NCBI GenBank assembly: GCA_905250025.1
Contig: CAJNOJ010000095.1
Coordinates: 124,001 to 188,000, forward strand
Direction of reading: 5' to 3'
Source of the DNA: Adineta ricciae
Lineage: Eukaryota; Rotifera; Eurotatoria; Adinetida; Adinetidae
DNA: 64,000 nucleotides
In this document: in pieces, positions 31,569 to 44,097 of the stretch
Position numbering within the stretch: position 1 is the stretch's first letter
How the letters are laid out: the number at the start of each line of letters is the position of its first letter
Program-made: the position numbers and the translations under genes
Notes under the pieces: generated by a model
Databases searched by the model: none
Told to the model about the DNA's origin: nothing
Seen by the model: the letters and a program-made list of their open reading frames with translations, nothing else

Positions 31569-33072
31569 ATGGCGTCGAATACTAAAGTTCGAGTAACTGT
31601 TACGTTACAACCATCAGGAAAATCAAGCGTTCTCATTGTGCAAACATTCGATGATCTTCTTCGGCAGTGTTCGTCGAAATTTCGTGTAAAAGCGCGTCGC
31701 ATTTTCTTTCCTACTACGGCCGAAGAATTACTCACAGATTTAACTGGCGTTTCTAATGACACAAAACTCATCGTCACTTGCGGTGATACGTATACACTAG
31801 CCAATCCACCAACTTCCACAAAACCAAGAAGTACAATCGATCCATCACCTGTTTCCATACAAATTATTGCCAACAGAACTTTGGTCGAAGAGACAGCTGT
31901 TGATCAGTTGAAAAACGTTGCAAAAATCTATGCACATGTCAAACACATTTGGGGTATGACGAATTGTTTTTCAAACCGATGCAATCATTTTGACAACTGT
32001 AGGTATGCCTGATTTGCATCTGGGCCAATCAACACCAATTGGTTGTGTTGTGGTTACGGAGCCGTGTGTTGTCTATCCTGAGCTAATTGGTTCTGATATT
32101 GGTTGTGGTATGAGTTTTGTGCGCACATCTTTACGGGTCGTCTACGAAAACGATGAAAGAAAATTAACGAAATGGACTAAGCAATTGCAAGGCCTAGATG
32201 ATTATTTACCGAAAGAAGCACTTGACCGATTTCTTCGATCTGAATTAGAATGGCCAACTGCAGTCGCCAAAGTGAATACAGAGCATTCAGAGAATGAACA
32301 ACTAGGAACAATAGGAGCTGGAAACCATTTTGTTGAATTACAACGAATCGAAGAATTATACGACGAAAAACATGAGCAACTGTCCAAAGATTTTCTTTAT
32401 CTTCTTGTTCACTCTGGAAGTCGTAGTTTGGGTGAGAAATATCTGCGTGAATTCGGTAAAGGAACAGCTGAAACACGTGGATTGGAGAAAGGCACGGATG
32501 CCTATGAAACCTATATGAATAAACACGATGAAGCATGCGCATGGGCGAAGCGAAACCGTGCTTTGATTGCACAGCGTTTCCTTGCCTGTCTTGGTGATTC
32601 GATTTCTGGACAATGTCTCGTCGATATTTGGCATAATAACGTTGTTCTAAAAGAACTATCTTCGGATAAATCTCAAGTACATCTTCATCGTAAAGGAGCA
32701 GCACCGTCTGATAAAGGTCTCGTGGTGATTCCTGGTAGTCGTGGTACACATTCGTATCTGGTTGAACCGATTGAAGTCAATCAAGAATCATCCGGTTACT
32801 CATTAGCACACGGCGCTGGTCGTGCAATGTCTCGTTCGAAAGCGCGTCACTATTTTAGTGAAAAATATCCTGATATTGATAGACTGAAAATAACTGAAAG
32901 TTTAGATTCACATGTCGTTTGTGATGATAAACAACTACTTTTCGAAGAACATCCTCAGGCGTATAAAACCATCGATGCTGTCATCGATGATCTTGTTGAA
33001 GCTAAGTTAATTCGAGTAGTGGCAAAAATGAGACCTTTAATTACATATAAAACACGTTTGACACATGAATAA
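31569..33072 (+). CDS. RtcB-family RNA ligase, PrfH-coupled (RtcB2) type
   Basis: Predicted GTP- and Mn2+-dependent ligase joining RNA 2',3'-cyclic phosphate or 3'-phosphate to 5'-OH ends. About 484 residues in two exons split by a 49-bp intron (31954-32002). The catalytic part has GMPDLHLGQSTPIG, the metal-binding cysteine in GSDIGCGMSF, GTIGAGNHFVELQ, LVHSGSRSLGE, HRKGAAPSDKGLVVIPGSRG, the guanylated histidine in AHGAGRAMSRSKAR, and the tail LLFEEHPQAYKTIDAVIDDL. This set matches bacterial PrfH-coupled RtcB far better than animal HSPC117, whose motifs differ (FDINCG instead of SDIGCG). Residues 1-75 form an extra beta-grasp-like (doublecortin or CIDE-N-like) domain not found in bacterial enzymes. 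Possible ancient transfer from bacteria. The ATG follows an AG acceptor by 11 bases. Confidence 0.88.
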
Positions 33073-33126
33073 TATATCGTTTCTTGCTTTTTAGATTAAA
33101 AGTTCTTCTTCGCAGACATCTACACA

Positions 33127-35117
<1,991 letters not shown>

Positions 35118-35772
35118 ATCTTATCAATGTTGTTCCATTTTTTTTCTGTCTTGATATATCGATATTGTATAGTGTTAAATTTCTGTGAAAACCTCGGACA
35201 ATCAATATGTGACTGAAATAAACTAGGTAGATAGTGAATATAAAACACCGGCTTGTGTATCTGACAGTTAAGTCAACATGAAACGAGTTAATGTTTGTTC
35301 TTTTTTCCGACCATCAACGTGAAACATGTGATGGTTGAGAGTGATACAGTGCATATAATATATAGAAAACCTACAACTCATCTCCGAATGGATAGATCAA
35401 ACAAACATACCTGCATTCTAAAATACATAAACTACATGATATTACACCTTGGTAAACAGACATTCAGTGAATTGCTTATCGACATTTAATATCTGTTCAT
35501 CAGTGGTGAATATATTCGTTACTGGTTCTTCATATGACTGTATTTCTTGATACATGACATTAGTCCGAATTAGACAACTAAGATGCCAGACGAAAGTGTG
35601 ATACGGATGTATGTACGATCCTTCCGATTCTGATGAGAGGATATTTCATCGTCATATGTAAACATACGTGAAGAATTTATTACTGCCGACTTTTGATTAC
35701 AACTGACTGCGTCAACAGTGTACTGTGTTTACTGCATAAATTTTTTATTTCTTTCCTTCAGACCAAACAATA
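35118..35772. other. Intergenic region
   Basis: About 650 bp after RBBP4/7 with its poly(A) signal near 35217. No gene recognised. It precedes a decayed copy of the propeller family. Confidence 0.5.
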
Positions 35773-36650
35773 ATGATAAATCCTGCTTCTCGTTTTGTAT
35801 TTCTCGCTGTTTTCGTAAATTGTATACAAATAACTTACATCAACGAAACTATTCTCGTTCCGAAATCTAAATCAAATACAACTGTTCTCATCAATAACGG
35901 AAACTGTTTCAAAACCTCGTCGTATCACTATTGATAATCCCGGTTATTTTATCACAGTTTCTCAACAGAATTTTACTACCGAACGATTAGATCCGACAAA
36001 TCTAAGTCGAATTAGTTATCCAAGCTCGCCCGTATTCACTGCTGTCCCGCTGTCTACCTCCTATTACACCAATGCATACTTCGTTAGCTTTCAATCTTTT
36101 CTTCTAGCTTTACTCACTAGTGATTGCAGCGTAGTTAACAATATTACAGCGCAATTTTCGTATGGTACATGAGATATTATATTTCTTAACAACGGCAGTG
36201 TATTCTGTAGAGAATGGACACATTTTGTTTTTCAACCAAACTGATGTGATTTCCAACACTGACAAATATGTTAGTAAGCAATTACCACTAAACTATCTCT
36301 CACCACATGGCCTGCGATATATGAATGATTCGTTTTTCTTTACGCTACATCTTGGACAAACAATAGTATTTATTCATATTCCGCTGTGAAGGATAGGTTT
36401 ACATCGACTGAACAGTTGTATCTGGACGCGAAATTCATAGGACCACCATCGCGTGGTAATCAACTGACTATTGACGAATCTGATCAATACTAGTTTTCAT
36501 TGGGTTCCTGTGGAATACAAATTTTCGACAATCAAGGTGCCCATCTAAAAAGCTACAGCGTTCCAGATGGCTCATTTTTTGATACAATTATAACTGATAA
36601 TTATGTTATATACATTTCAGACAATCAGTCAAATCAATTCAATTGAAGAC
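35773..36650 (+). pseudogene. Decayed secreted propeller protein, copy A
   Basis: Clear remains of the gene at 36944. The start MINPASRFVFLAVFVNCIQI matches its signal peptide, and later VSKPRRITIDNPGYFITVSQ matches VSKPRCLVIDNYGYLVTVSQ. SPVFTAVPLSTSYY, SPHGLRYMND, GNQLTIDES and TIITDNYVIYISDN also correspond. The reading frame is interrupted several times, and the cysteine-rich segment near the N-terminus (QQCLCRFHSAY in the intact gene) is deleted. A tandem paralogue that has become non-functional. Confidence 0.8.
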
Positions 36651-36943
36651 ATTTTAAAATGTGATTTGTTCCTGTGACCTCTTATAAAAATGTTCTTGTA
36701 TAGAAAGAGTAACAAGAGAAACGGAATAGAATTCCAAATTATTCTTCGATAAGTTTCTCGTTAGTTAATAAATATACGTGCATTTATAAAAAATGTCTCC
36801 TGGCATGAAAATACAAACAAATGCATCGAAAAATCCTATTGATATAGTTTGTCTTTGTTCTTTAAATGAAGCACAAACTCTGCGTGACAAAATCATTTCA
36901 CTAGAATTCTATTCAAATATTTCCAAGCTTGACTTGTGCGAAC

Positions 36944-38068
36944 ATGATCTTTCGCCTATTGTTTCTCACTATTATTGCTGTTCATCCCATTCAAATACCT
37001 TTTATTGATCAAGCCATTCTTATTGCAAAATCTACAACGAATATGACTATCCTCACCAATCAAACTTGTCAGCAATGTCTTTGTCGCTTCCACTCAGCTT
37101 ATACTGCTCTGAACTGGTTTTCTAACAATACATGCCAACTATTTTATTCTTATCCACGTGTTTATACCGTTGATGGGTTATCGAATGCTCGCCTTTACTT
37201 TCTGCAAGGTATTTTTCCAAACGCAAGTGAATGTTGTATGTCAAACAGTTATGTTTTCCAACAGCTCGACACGGCTCCAACAATACGCACGAATGTATCA
37301 AAACCTCGTTGTCTGGTGATTGACAACTACGGATATTTAGTGACTGTTTCTCAAAAAACGAAAGATATCATTCGCTTATATCCCGCTAATCTGTCTATTG
37401 TTAATCAAACAACTTCGCCGGTATTTACCGATACGCCAACTAGCATTTCATATTACGATGAAGCGTATTACATAGGATTCGATATCTATATTTTAATTTT
37501 GCATACCAATAACTTCAGTGTGTTGGCCAATATTACAACAGCATCATTACTCTTTAGTCGTGACATAGGACTTCTACACAATGGACAAATCATGATTGTG
37601 TTGTCGACTGGAAACAACTATATCCTATTTTTTAATCGAACAGATAATGTTTCAAGGCAATATACTTACCTCGATCAACAGTTAGTCACTTACCCATCCC
37701 CACATGGCTTCTGGTATGTCAACGATACTTACTTTTACGTTACTTCATGGGCAACAAACAGTATTTACTCGTATTTAGCCACTAACAATATTACCATATG
37801 GTCTGAAAACCTTTTTATTGATGCAGGTTCAACTACATCATCACCGGGTGGCAACCATTTAACAATTGACGATTGCGGCCGTTATTGGTTTGCGTTAGGA
37901 GCGAATGGTATATACATATTTGATCAGCAAGGCAACTTATTGAAAAACGAAAGTCGAATAGCATCATTTATTTTTCATACACTGCTTACTGATGATTATG
38001 TGATGTATATCTCAGATATGGTGTACAATCAAATAGTTCGTTTGGATTTGAATGCTATATGTGCATAG
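36944..38068 (+). CDS. Secreted NHL/propeller-like protein, intact
   Basis: Single exon, 374 residues. The ATG at 36944 opens a good signal peptide (MIFRLLFLTIIAVHPIQIPF). A short cysteine-rich part (TCQQCLCRFHSAYTALNWF, NASECCMSNSYVF) resembles a small disulfide domain. It is followed by repeated strand units with aspartates and aromatic residues (LVIDNYGYLVTVSQ, LLHNGQIMIVLSTGNNYILF, LTIDDCGRYWFALGANGIYI, LLTDDYVMYISDMVYNQIV) typical of an NHL-like beta-propeller. Many N-glycosylation sites support secretion. Function unknown. It is flanked by decayed relatives on both sides, so the family has duplicated locally and been lost in part. Confidence 0.78.
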   Translation: MIFRLLFLTIIAVHPIQIPFIDQAILIAKSTTNMTILTNQTCQQCLCRFHSAYTALNWFSNNTCQLFYSYPRVYTVDGLSNARLYFLQGIFPNASECCMSNSYVFQQLDTAPTIRTNVSKPRCLVIDNYGYLVTVSQKTKDIIRLYPANLSIVNQTTSPVFTDTPTSISYYDEAYYIGFDIYILILHTNNFSVLANITTASLLFSRDIGLLHNGQIMIVLSTGNNYILFFNRTDNVSRQYTYLDQQLVTYPSPHGFWYVNDTYFYVTSWATNSIYSYLATNNITIWSENLFIDAGSTTSSPGGNHLTIDDCGRYWFALGANGIYIFDQQGNLLKNESRIASFIFHTLLTDDYVMYISDMVYNQIVRLDLNAICA

Positions 38069-38218
38069 AAGATATGTATTACAGTTATGTTCATCACAGT
38101 GAGATTCATTAAAAAAAATGGTATAAGTATTTATGCGAAGTAGTGGTTTTTTCATCACTATTAAAACGATATACAACAGTGTTTACCGTGGCGTTAGTCG
38201 TTTTCTTTTCCTGCTTAA

Positions 38219-38383
38219 CCCTTTCCGGCCGGCTACCAGAAAACAGCAAGCAAAAGATTTTCTTCATATATATTCTTGTTACTTTAGTTATGAGGATCAA
38301 TTTTTCAGCCCCGAATTTTTGGAGAATCCTGTACCCCCCTACGGCAAAATTGTATCCATATGGATACATCCGGCTGGAAAGGG
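38219..38383. mobile_element. piggyBac-like MITE, 165 bp
   Basis: Short non-coding element flanked by TTAA on both sides (38215-38218 and 38384-38387), the target duplication of piggyBac transposons. The ends are inverted repeats of about 13 bp with one mismatch: CCCTTTCCGGCCGG on the left, and CCCTTTCCAGCCGG read on the other strand from the right. CCC...GGG termini agree with the piggyBac superfamily. No transposase is encoded. It lies between the intact propeller gene and its second decayed copy. Confidence 0.8.
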
Positions 38384-38469
38384 TTAAAGATTCTTTTACA
38401 TAAACTTCTCAGTTGAATGTAATAAATTGAATGGCGTTTTTTTCTCATTACTTTAACAAAGTGACGAAC

Positions 38470-39296
38470 AATGCTCTTATTTCTGTAAATTGCATCCAGA
38501 TTCCATTCATTCGAAAAACTACTGTAATTTCTTGATCTCAACTCAATACTGCAATCATCACCAATCAGACATGTATTCAATATCTATGCTGTTCGAAACA
38601 TTTCCCATTCGATATGTTTATCAATCAATGTCGAATGCTCGTGTGTATTTTATTTTCCGCAACGTTATGCTTTCAGATTAAAGCCAACGCTGCGTGCCTG
38701 ATCTTGTCTCTCTGTTGAATGAATTACAGAATGGAACATGGCCTTATGTGTATGTATCGTTTCTGAGAAATGTTATCATGGATATATCGTCAATGTTCAA
38801 TCAACATTCGCCGTTCGTTTCGATCCTCAAAGTTTGATTATTAATTGACTAGATACCAATCAATGGAACGAGTCCTATAGCTTTAGCGTTCTTCAATGAC
38901 GCTTGTTTTGTCGGATTCATAAATAATATCAGTCTAGCGATTGACGGTATCAATTTGACTATTCTCAACACGATAAATTCGTTCTCTATTCAAGGTTTAC
39001 GCGGCATTGTATTTATTGATGATGGTCGAACGATGCTAGTTACCTTCTATTGCAACAGCAAACTACTATACTTTTCTCAGATACTGAACACTTCTTCCAA
39101 TTAAGCATTTGTTTATTACAGTTCACAAATACTACCTGGAGCACATGGTCTGACGACTTACAATAGCACTTCTTGAAAAATTTAGTTTAGGTTCTGCAGT
39201 ACTGTTTCACACATTGATTACAGATAACTATGTCATGTATTTTGCTAATCATGATAACAGTCGAATCATCTGTATGGATACACATATTGATTGTTA
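38470..39296 (+). pseudogene. Decayed secreted propeller protein, copy B
   Basis: A second, more degraded relative of the gene at 36944. Recognisable pieces are an N-terminal part reading like VNCIQIPFI, then TNQTC, a tract resembling the SNARVYF segment, and a C-terminal end LFHTLITDNYVMYFANHDNS followed by a stop at 39294. Stops and frame changes occur through the middle, and much of the central propeller is eroded. Confidence 0.7.
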
Positions 39297-39410
39297 ATTT
39301 TTTGTAGAAATAAAATCTTTGTGCTTCACTGTACTTATACTCCTTGCTTCGAATAAAAACTACAAATTTCTCACACTGTGATGAGCTCTACTACCAAGGA
39401 AAAGTGACAA

Positions 39411-40592
39411 TCAAACAAGACAGAAAACTTCCACATCGTCACAAGAAAAATATGGATCGCCCGTGAAAGTAGTTCGATTTTTTCCCGTTGTGTCACGGTA
39501 CGTTTGTGGAAAGAATGTGCGATTACCATTAGCGTTGAAGGGACTTTGTAAATATAAATCGACCGCTCCATTACGATTAGATCCAAATATAGGTCCATCT
39601 TTGGCTAAATGACTTACAGCAAATCGAGTGGCTTGCTCACGAATAAGGTATTTAGTTGGTTCAATACTGTGAGGATTTTTTAATGTGAACAAAAAAGCCA
39701 ATGCATCATCTCGATATTGCGTAGTCGAACTCCATGCAACAGTAGTAAAACCGCCGAAAATAAAGCCATTTTTCGACCGAATAACCGTCATTGTAGGCCA
39801 ACGGCCATCGCAAATCTGATGAAATGCTTTCGCTGTATATCCATCACGACTTGCCGAATAAATTAACTGCCACTGTTGATTTTCACAACCAAATAAGTTA
39901 TTCAATTGTTGCTGATATTCGACAGACAAAATACTCGTACCCGAATAAAGATTCTTCGAATTTGTTTCCTGTTGAGGTTGCGGCGGTTGTCCTACTTTTG
40001 ATGAACTGACATTCAGTAAGCTAGTTAGACTACTTAACCCATAAAAATCTGCTTCAAGAGCCAAATCTCGTTGTAGTAGGTCGCACTTTGTATCTATAGT
40101 GATTCTTCCTGTTCGTAAATATTGTAAAATGAAACCAAACAAATAGCCATCTCTGTCGATGAAAATACTTTCATCCTTCGAGTCTTTTTCCAAATGCCAT
40201 TGTCGAGAAAAGAGTACTTTGAAATATGCATTGTTGTCCGAAGTATACTTTGTTAATGTACTAATCGTTGTTTCATAGTATGTTCCACCGATGTTGAGTT
40301 TCACTCTTTGATTAGACGATGCAGTGGTTGATCCCAATTTAGCTTTTATATCGAGCCATTCCGTCGTTGCATTAATGAGATTGACTTCTTTCTCCTCTTG
40401 TTCTTGTTGGAGTGCATCGGTTTGTGAATAAAATTGTTGAAGTTTAAGTTCATAATCATGTAAACATTCATTATACTTTGTTTGTATAGTTGTAAGTTCA
40501 GTTTTTAATTGTTCCAATTCAGTTTTCTTTTGTTTTAGTTCACTAAGTTGTGCTTTGCAAAGTTCATGTAATGTCATTGATTTTGCAGCCAT
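39411..40592 (-). CDS. Coiled-coil / BTB (KCTD-type) / TLDc protein
   Basis: Single-exon gene of 393 residues from the ATG at 40592 (an upstream in-frame ATG at 40616 would add eight). Residues about 10-85 form a coiled coil (LKQKKTELEQLKTELTTIQ). Next comes a T1/BTB domain with the KCTD/potassium-channel opening VKLNIGGTYYETTISTL and IDRDGYLFGFILQYLRTG. The C-terminal half is a TLDc domain (WQLIYSASRDGYTAKAFHQ, NGFIFGGFTTVAW, LFTLKNP, GPIFG). BTB domains of this type tetramerise and often recruit cullin-3; TLDc domains occur in oxidation-resistance proteins and V-ATPase regulators. The combined role is unknown. The fusion is uncommon in animals. Confidence 0.87.
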   Translation of the reverse strand: MAAKSMTLHELCKAQLSELKQKKTELEQLKTELTTIQTKYNECLHDYELKLQQFYSQTDALQQEQEEKEVNLINATTEWLDIKAKLGSTTASSNQRVKLNIGGTYYETTISTLTKYTSDNNAYFKVLFSRQWHLEKDSKDESIFIDRDGYLFGFILQYLRTGRITIDTKCDLLQRDLALEADFYGLSSLTSLLNVSSSKVGQPPQPQQETNSKNLYSGTSILSVEYQQQLNNLFGCENQQWQLIYSASRDGYTAKAFHQICDGRWPTMTVIRSKNGFIFGGFTTVAWSSTTQYRDDALAFLFTLKNPHSIEPTKYLIREQATRFAVSHLAKDGPIFGSNRNGAVDLYLQSPFNANGNRTFFPQTYRDTTGKNRTTFTGDPYFSCDDVEVFCLV

Positions 40593-40886
40593 TTGTAAAA
40601 GTAAAAGTAAAAACAAACTGCCTCTAATAATTTTCTATTGCGCATGATGAAAGAAAATAAGCGGGCCCGACTGGAAAATGTAATGACGTATGCAGTCGAA
40701 GTCGACAAAAATTCAGATGCAAATTTGACCGCATTCTCATAAAGGAAGAGGAATACGGCATACCTGTCGAAAACGACACAGAGTGCTCGTGATTGTAGCG
40801 AAAATTATCTACATTTCTTTTAAATAAAGAACTATGGAGTTTTTATCCGCTCTAATTCGTTTTCTTTCGATCAGGTATATGTTTTA

Positions 40887-42022
40887 TCAGGTTGTCCAAA
40901 AAGTTCATGCACCTACTCTTCTACTAGATATGACCGAGAAGCGGCTTCCATCATTGTGTAGAGAGAGAGCGCATATATGTTACTATATACCGCGTTCGGC
41001 CTGATTGGATTATTTCCTTGGTGGAAAAAAAATGTTTTCTTCATTATTTTGGTCGCCATGTGAAAAATGTCAAATATATGATTTCGAACAGTCATAAAGC
41101 TTTTTACTTGTAAAGGACTGAATGCCACTGAAATCCACCATGAGTTGGATAATAGTTACCACGACTTTACCCCATCTTACCACATAGTTGCGAAATGGGT
41201 AGTTGAATTCAAGGACTCAGCACGTGGCTTCGAAGATCCACTACGCGCTGGCAGTTCATCAACCTCCTTCATCGATGAAAATATTCAAGCTGTGGAACGT
41301 ATAGTAATGTGTGACCGACAGATCTCTGTTCGTTGGCTAGCTAACGAATTGAGTAGTTCAAAAAGTAGCGTCAATGACATTATGAGTAATTACTTGGGTA
41401 TGAGCAAGGTTTGCACGCGATGGGTGGCAAAATTACCGACACCTCTTCCACGCATTAACCGGGCGGAATGTTACCAACAGCTGCTGCACGAGAGTGAAAT
41501 CGACCCGGTCCAGTTTCTTAGCCCTATAGTGACCGGTGATGAGATACGGATCACCCGCTATAATTCTCTCACTCAACAAGAAGCAAAGACCTAGGGGAAA
41601 CCACATGAACCAACTTCAATTCGATCTCGCCAATAAGGATCGATTGGAAAGATCATGGTGAATATTATGCATCACTCATCGAACGGCTGCGTTCTGCCGT
41701 TTTGGGAAGACGTCGGGGCAAAATCAGTTGTGAGATGCTGCTTCTCTACGACAATGCTCCTTTTCACAAGACCAATGTTGTACGAGCCGCCACTCATTAA
41801 TCAAGCTACCTCGAATTAAATCATCCGGCCTATTCTCCAGATATTGCCCTGACCTACTACATGGTCTTGATGCCGAATTTTTTTCTCAAGATATAGAAAG
41901 TTTGAGTGATCGTTGGCGGCGCGTGGTTGCTGGCAAAGGTCAGTACATTGAGTAAATGCAGTAATTGTCGTTCTATGATTTACTAGTATATGACAGTCGC
42001 ACCAACTTTTTGGACAACCTGA
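40887..42022 (+). mobile_element. Mariner-type DNA transposon, inactive
   Basis: Element of about 1136 bp bounded by TA dinucleotides, with terminal inverted repeats that are perfect for the first 19 bp (TCAGGTTGTCCAAAAAGTT at both ends). The plus strand carries mariner transposase remains: the helix-turn-helix part (VRWLANELSSSKSSVNDIM, 41145-41594), the first catalytic aspartate in VTGDEI, and downstream in other frames YDNAPFHKT and a HPAYSPD-like motif. The coding region has stops and frame shifts after 41594, so the element cannot move on its own. Perfect ends suggest it is not very old or has been maintained as a substrate. Confidence 0.88.
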
Positions 42023-42399
42023 TAAGAAAGATGTGAAAGTGTGGGTCAGTGCAAATCTGCTGGTAATTGAACTGCAATCACAATATCGCCATGTACAACA
42101 TCTAATAGTAAGAAGGAGATCGCTCGCTCGACCTACTCACTTATAACACTGAATCAAAAACTACACTTTATACAGTGAAATATGAAATAACTACAATGGA
42201 AATCGTTCGCGATTCTATGATACTGTTATACAGCTCCCTCTGTTAAAAAGAGAAATGAAAATGAATGGACTATTTTTCGCTCGAACTATTTCTAGCTGAT
42301 ATGTTTTAAGTTTTAACTAATATATGTACAAAGATCGCACGGTGGAGGCACGTCTTCTAGGTCTTGACTTTTGATTAACTTTCACTTGTTTTTTCCTAG
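42023..42399. other. Intergenic region before G3PDH
   Basis: About 375 bp with no gene. It ends in the pyrimidine tract and AG at 42398-42399, directly before the next ATG, consistent with a 5' UTR intron or spliced-leader acceptor. Confidence 0.45.
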
Positions 42400-43734
42400 A
42401 TGACTGATCCACTCCGACGCGTTGCCATTGTTGGCAGTGGTAATTGGTATGTGATTAGTAGAATGATCTATTTTCTCAACCGCTGTTCAATTCAGGGGTT
42501 CGACGATTGCAAAAATCGTTGGCACAAACATATTGAAATTCAATACGTTTGAAAATGAGATTCGAATGTATGTCTATGAAGAAATGGTTAATGGCCGGAA
42601 ATTGACCGAAATCATCAATCAAGAACATGAAAATGTCAAATATTTACCAGGTCATAAGTTCCCACCTAATGTTGTATGTATTCTGAAGAAAATATTGGAT
42701 TAGTAGATTGAATTACTATGAAAATTTTCTAGGTCGCATATTCTGATGTGGTGGATGCAGTGAAAGATGCAGATATTCTATTGTTTATCTTACCTCATCA
42801 ATTTGTAGAACGTACATGTTTAGCAATAAAATCTCATGTCAAGAAAACAGCATTTGCTGTCTCCTTTTCTAAAGTACGTTTTTCTACACATCGTTCTTGG
42901 GGACAAACAAGAGTTTTTTATTGCTTCAATTAGGGTTTTTATGTTAGTAAGGATAAACGTGTCGAATTACTGTCCACAGTGATTAGTCGTTTATTGGAAG
43001 TTCCTTGTTACGTATTAATGGGTGCTAATATTGCCAGTGAAGTGGCAGCTGGAACATTTTGTGAAGCGACAGTGGGTTCAAGAAATTACGAGCATGGACA
43101 ACTAATCAAAGGTCTCATCCAAACCGATGAATTTCGTCTCGTTATCAAGCCAGACACAGAAGTCATCGAAGTCCTTGGTGCTTTGAAGAATATCGTGGCT
43201 GTTGCCGCTGGATTCTCAGATGGCTTAGGATACGGTGATAACACGAAAGCTGCAGTGATTCGACTTGGATTGAAAGAAATGGTGAAATTTTGTGAAGAAT
43301 TCTTTCCCGGTTAGTACCAAGTGAGATAGTATAGCGATAATGAAGTACATTTTTGTTTAGGGCATCATCCACAGATCTTTTTAGAATCATGTGGCGTTGC
43401 CGATTTGGTGACAACCTGCTATGGTGGCCGAAATCGTAAAGTAGCTGCAGCTTTTGTTAAAACAGGCAAAGATATCAGAACATTGGAAGAAGAAATGCTT
43501 AACGGACAAAAACTACAAGGTCCAGATGCTGCAGCAGAAGTTCAAGAATGGTTAAAACAAAAAGGGCAAACCAATAAGTGAGATTTATGAGACTCTTCGA
43601 TGCAAAACACTCGAATTCTATCTCTTTTGATCAATAGATTCCCATTATTTGTCGCCGTTCATGAAATTTGCGAACGACGGCTAGATCCGAAAGCTTTAAT
43701 CGATGCTCTTCGATACCATCCAGAATTTTGGTAA
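42400..43734 (+). CDS. Glycerol-3-phosphate dehydrogenase, NAD+, cytosolic
   Basis: Reduces dihydroxyacetone phosphate to glycerol 3-phosphate, linking glycolysis to lipid synthesis and NADH balance. The Rossmann start [19 protein letters not shown] has the GxGxxG motif, broken by an intron within GSGNWG. Further motifs are [37 protein letters not shown], catalytic [25 protein letters not shown], and [21 protein letters not shown] with [11 protein letters not shown]. The end is [10 protein letters not shown]. About 350 residues in at least six exons; normal length. The ATG directly follows an AG acceptor (42398-42399). Confidence 0.95.
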
Positions 43735-44097
43735 ACAAATCAACTGGCATCGACAGCAAATCAAAAACTTTTCAACTATTCTTTTTTTTTCTGTAGTTGA
43801 CAGATGTGTTTTCTTCTTAAAAAATACTTATTTACCGGTTAGAATGAACTGAAATAATTTCTATTTCATTGATTTTAATCGTCACTCGTTTCTTTTTTGT
43901 TCATAACACGCGATATATTCCGTGTATGAGTGTTTCCAAGGATAAAAACAACATTTTCAAATAGTTTGCTCCGACCAACCGATACAAAACAAGTAAATTG
44001 TCGAGAATGTTACCTTAGAGATTTTCCTGCTTCTTTTTCTTCTCTCGTCAGTCGTTCAAAAGTATCTACTACACAAGTTATTTCATTTCGAACCAGT
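43735..44097. other. Intergenic region
   Basis: About 360 bp between G3PDH and the EF-hand gene. No gene recognised; presumably UTRs and promoter. Confidence 0.45.

Noticed and set aside
32177-32749. 190-residue frame on the minus strand
   Set aside because: Lies entirely inside the RtcB-like catalytic domain, in antisense, with no family features.
36793-37008. Frame overlapping the start of the intact propeller gene
   Set aside because: Out of frame with the gene that has a signal peptide and family repeats; no features of its own.
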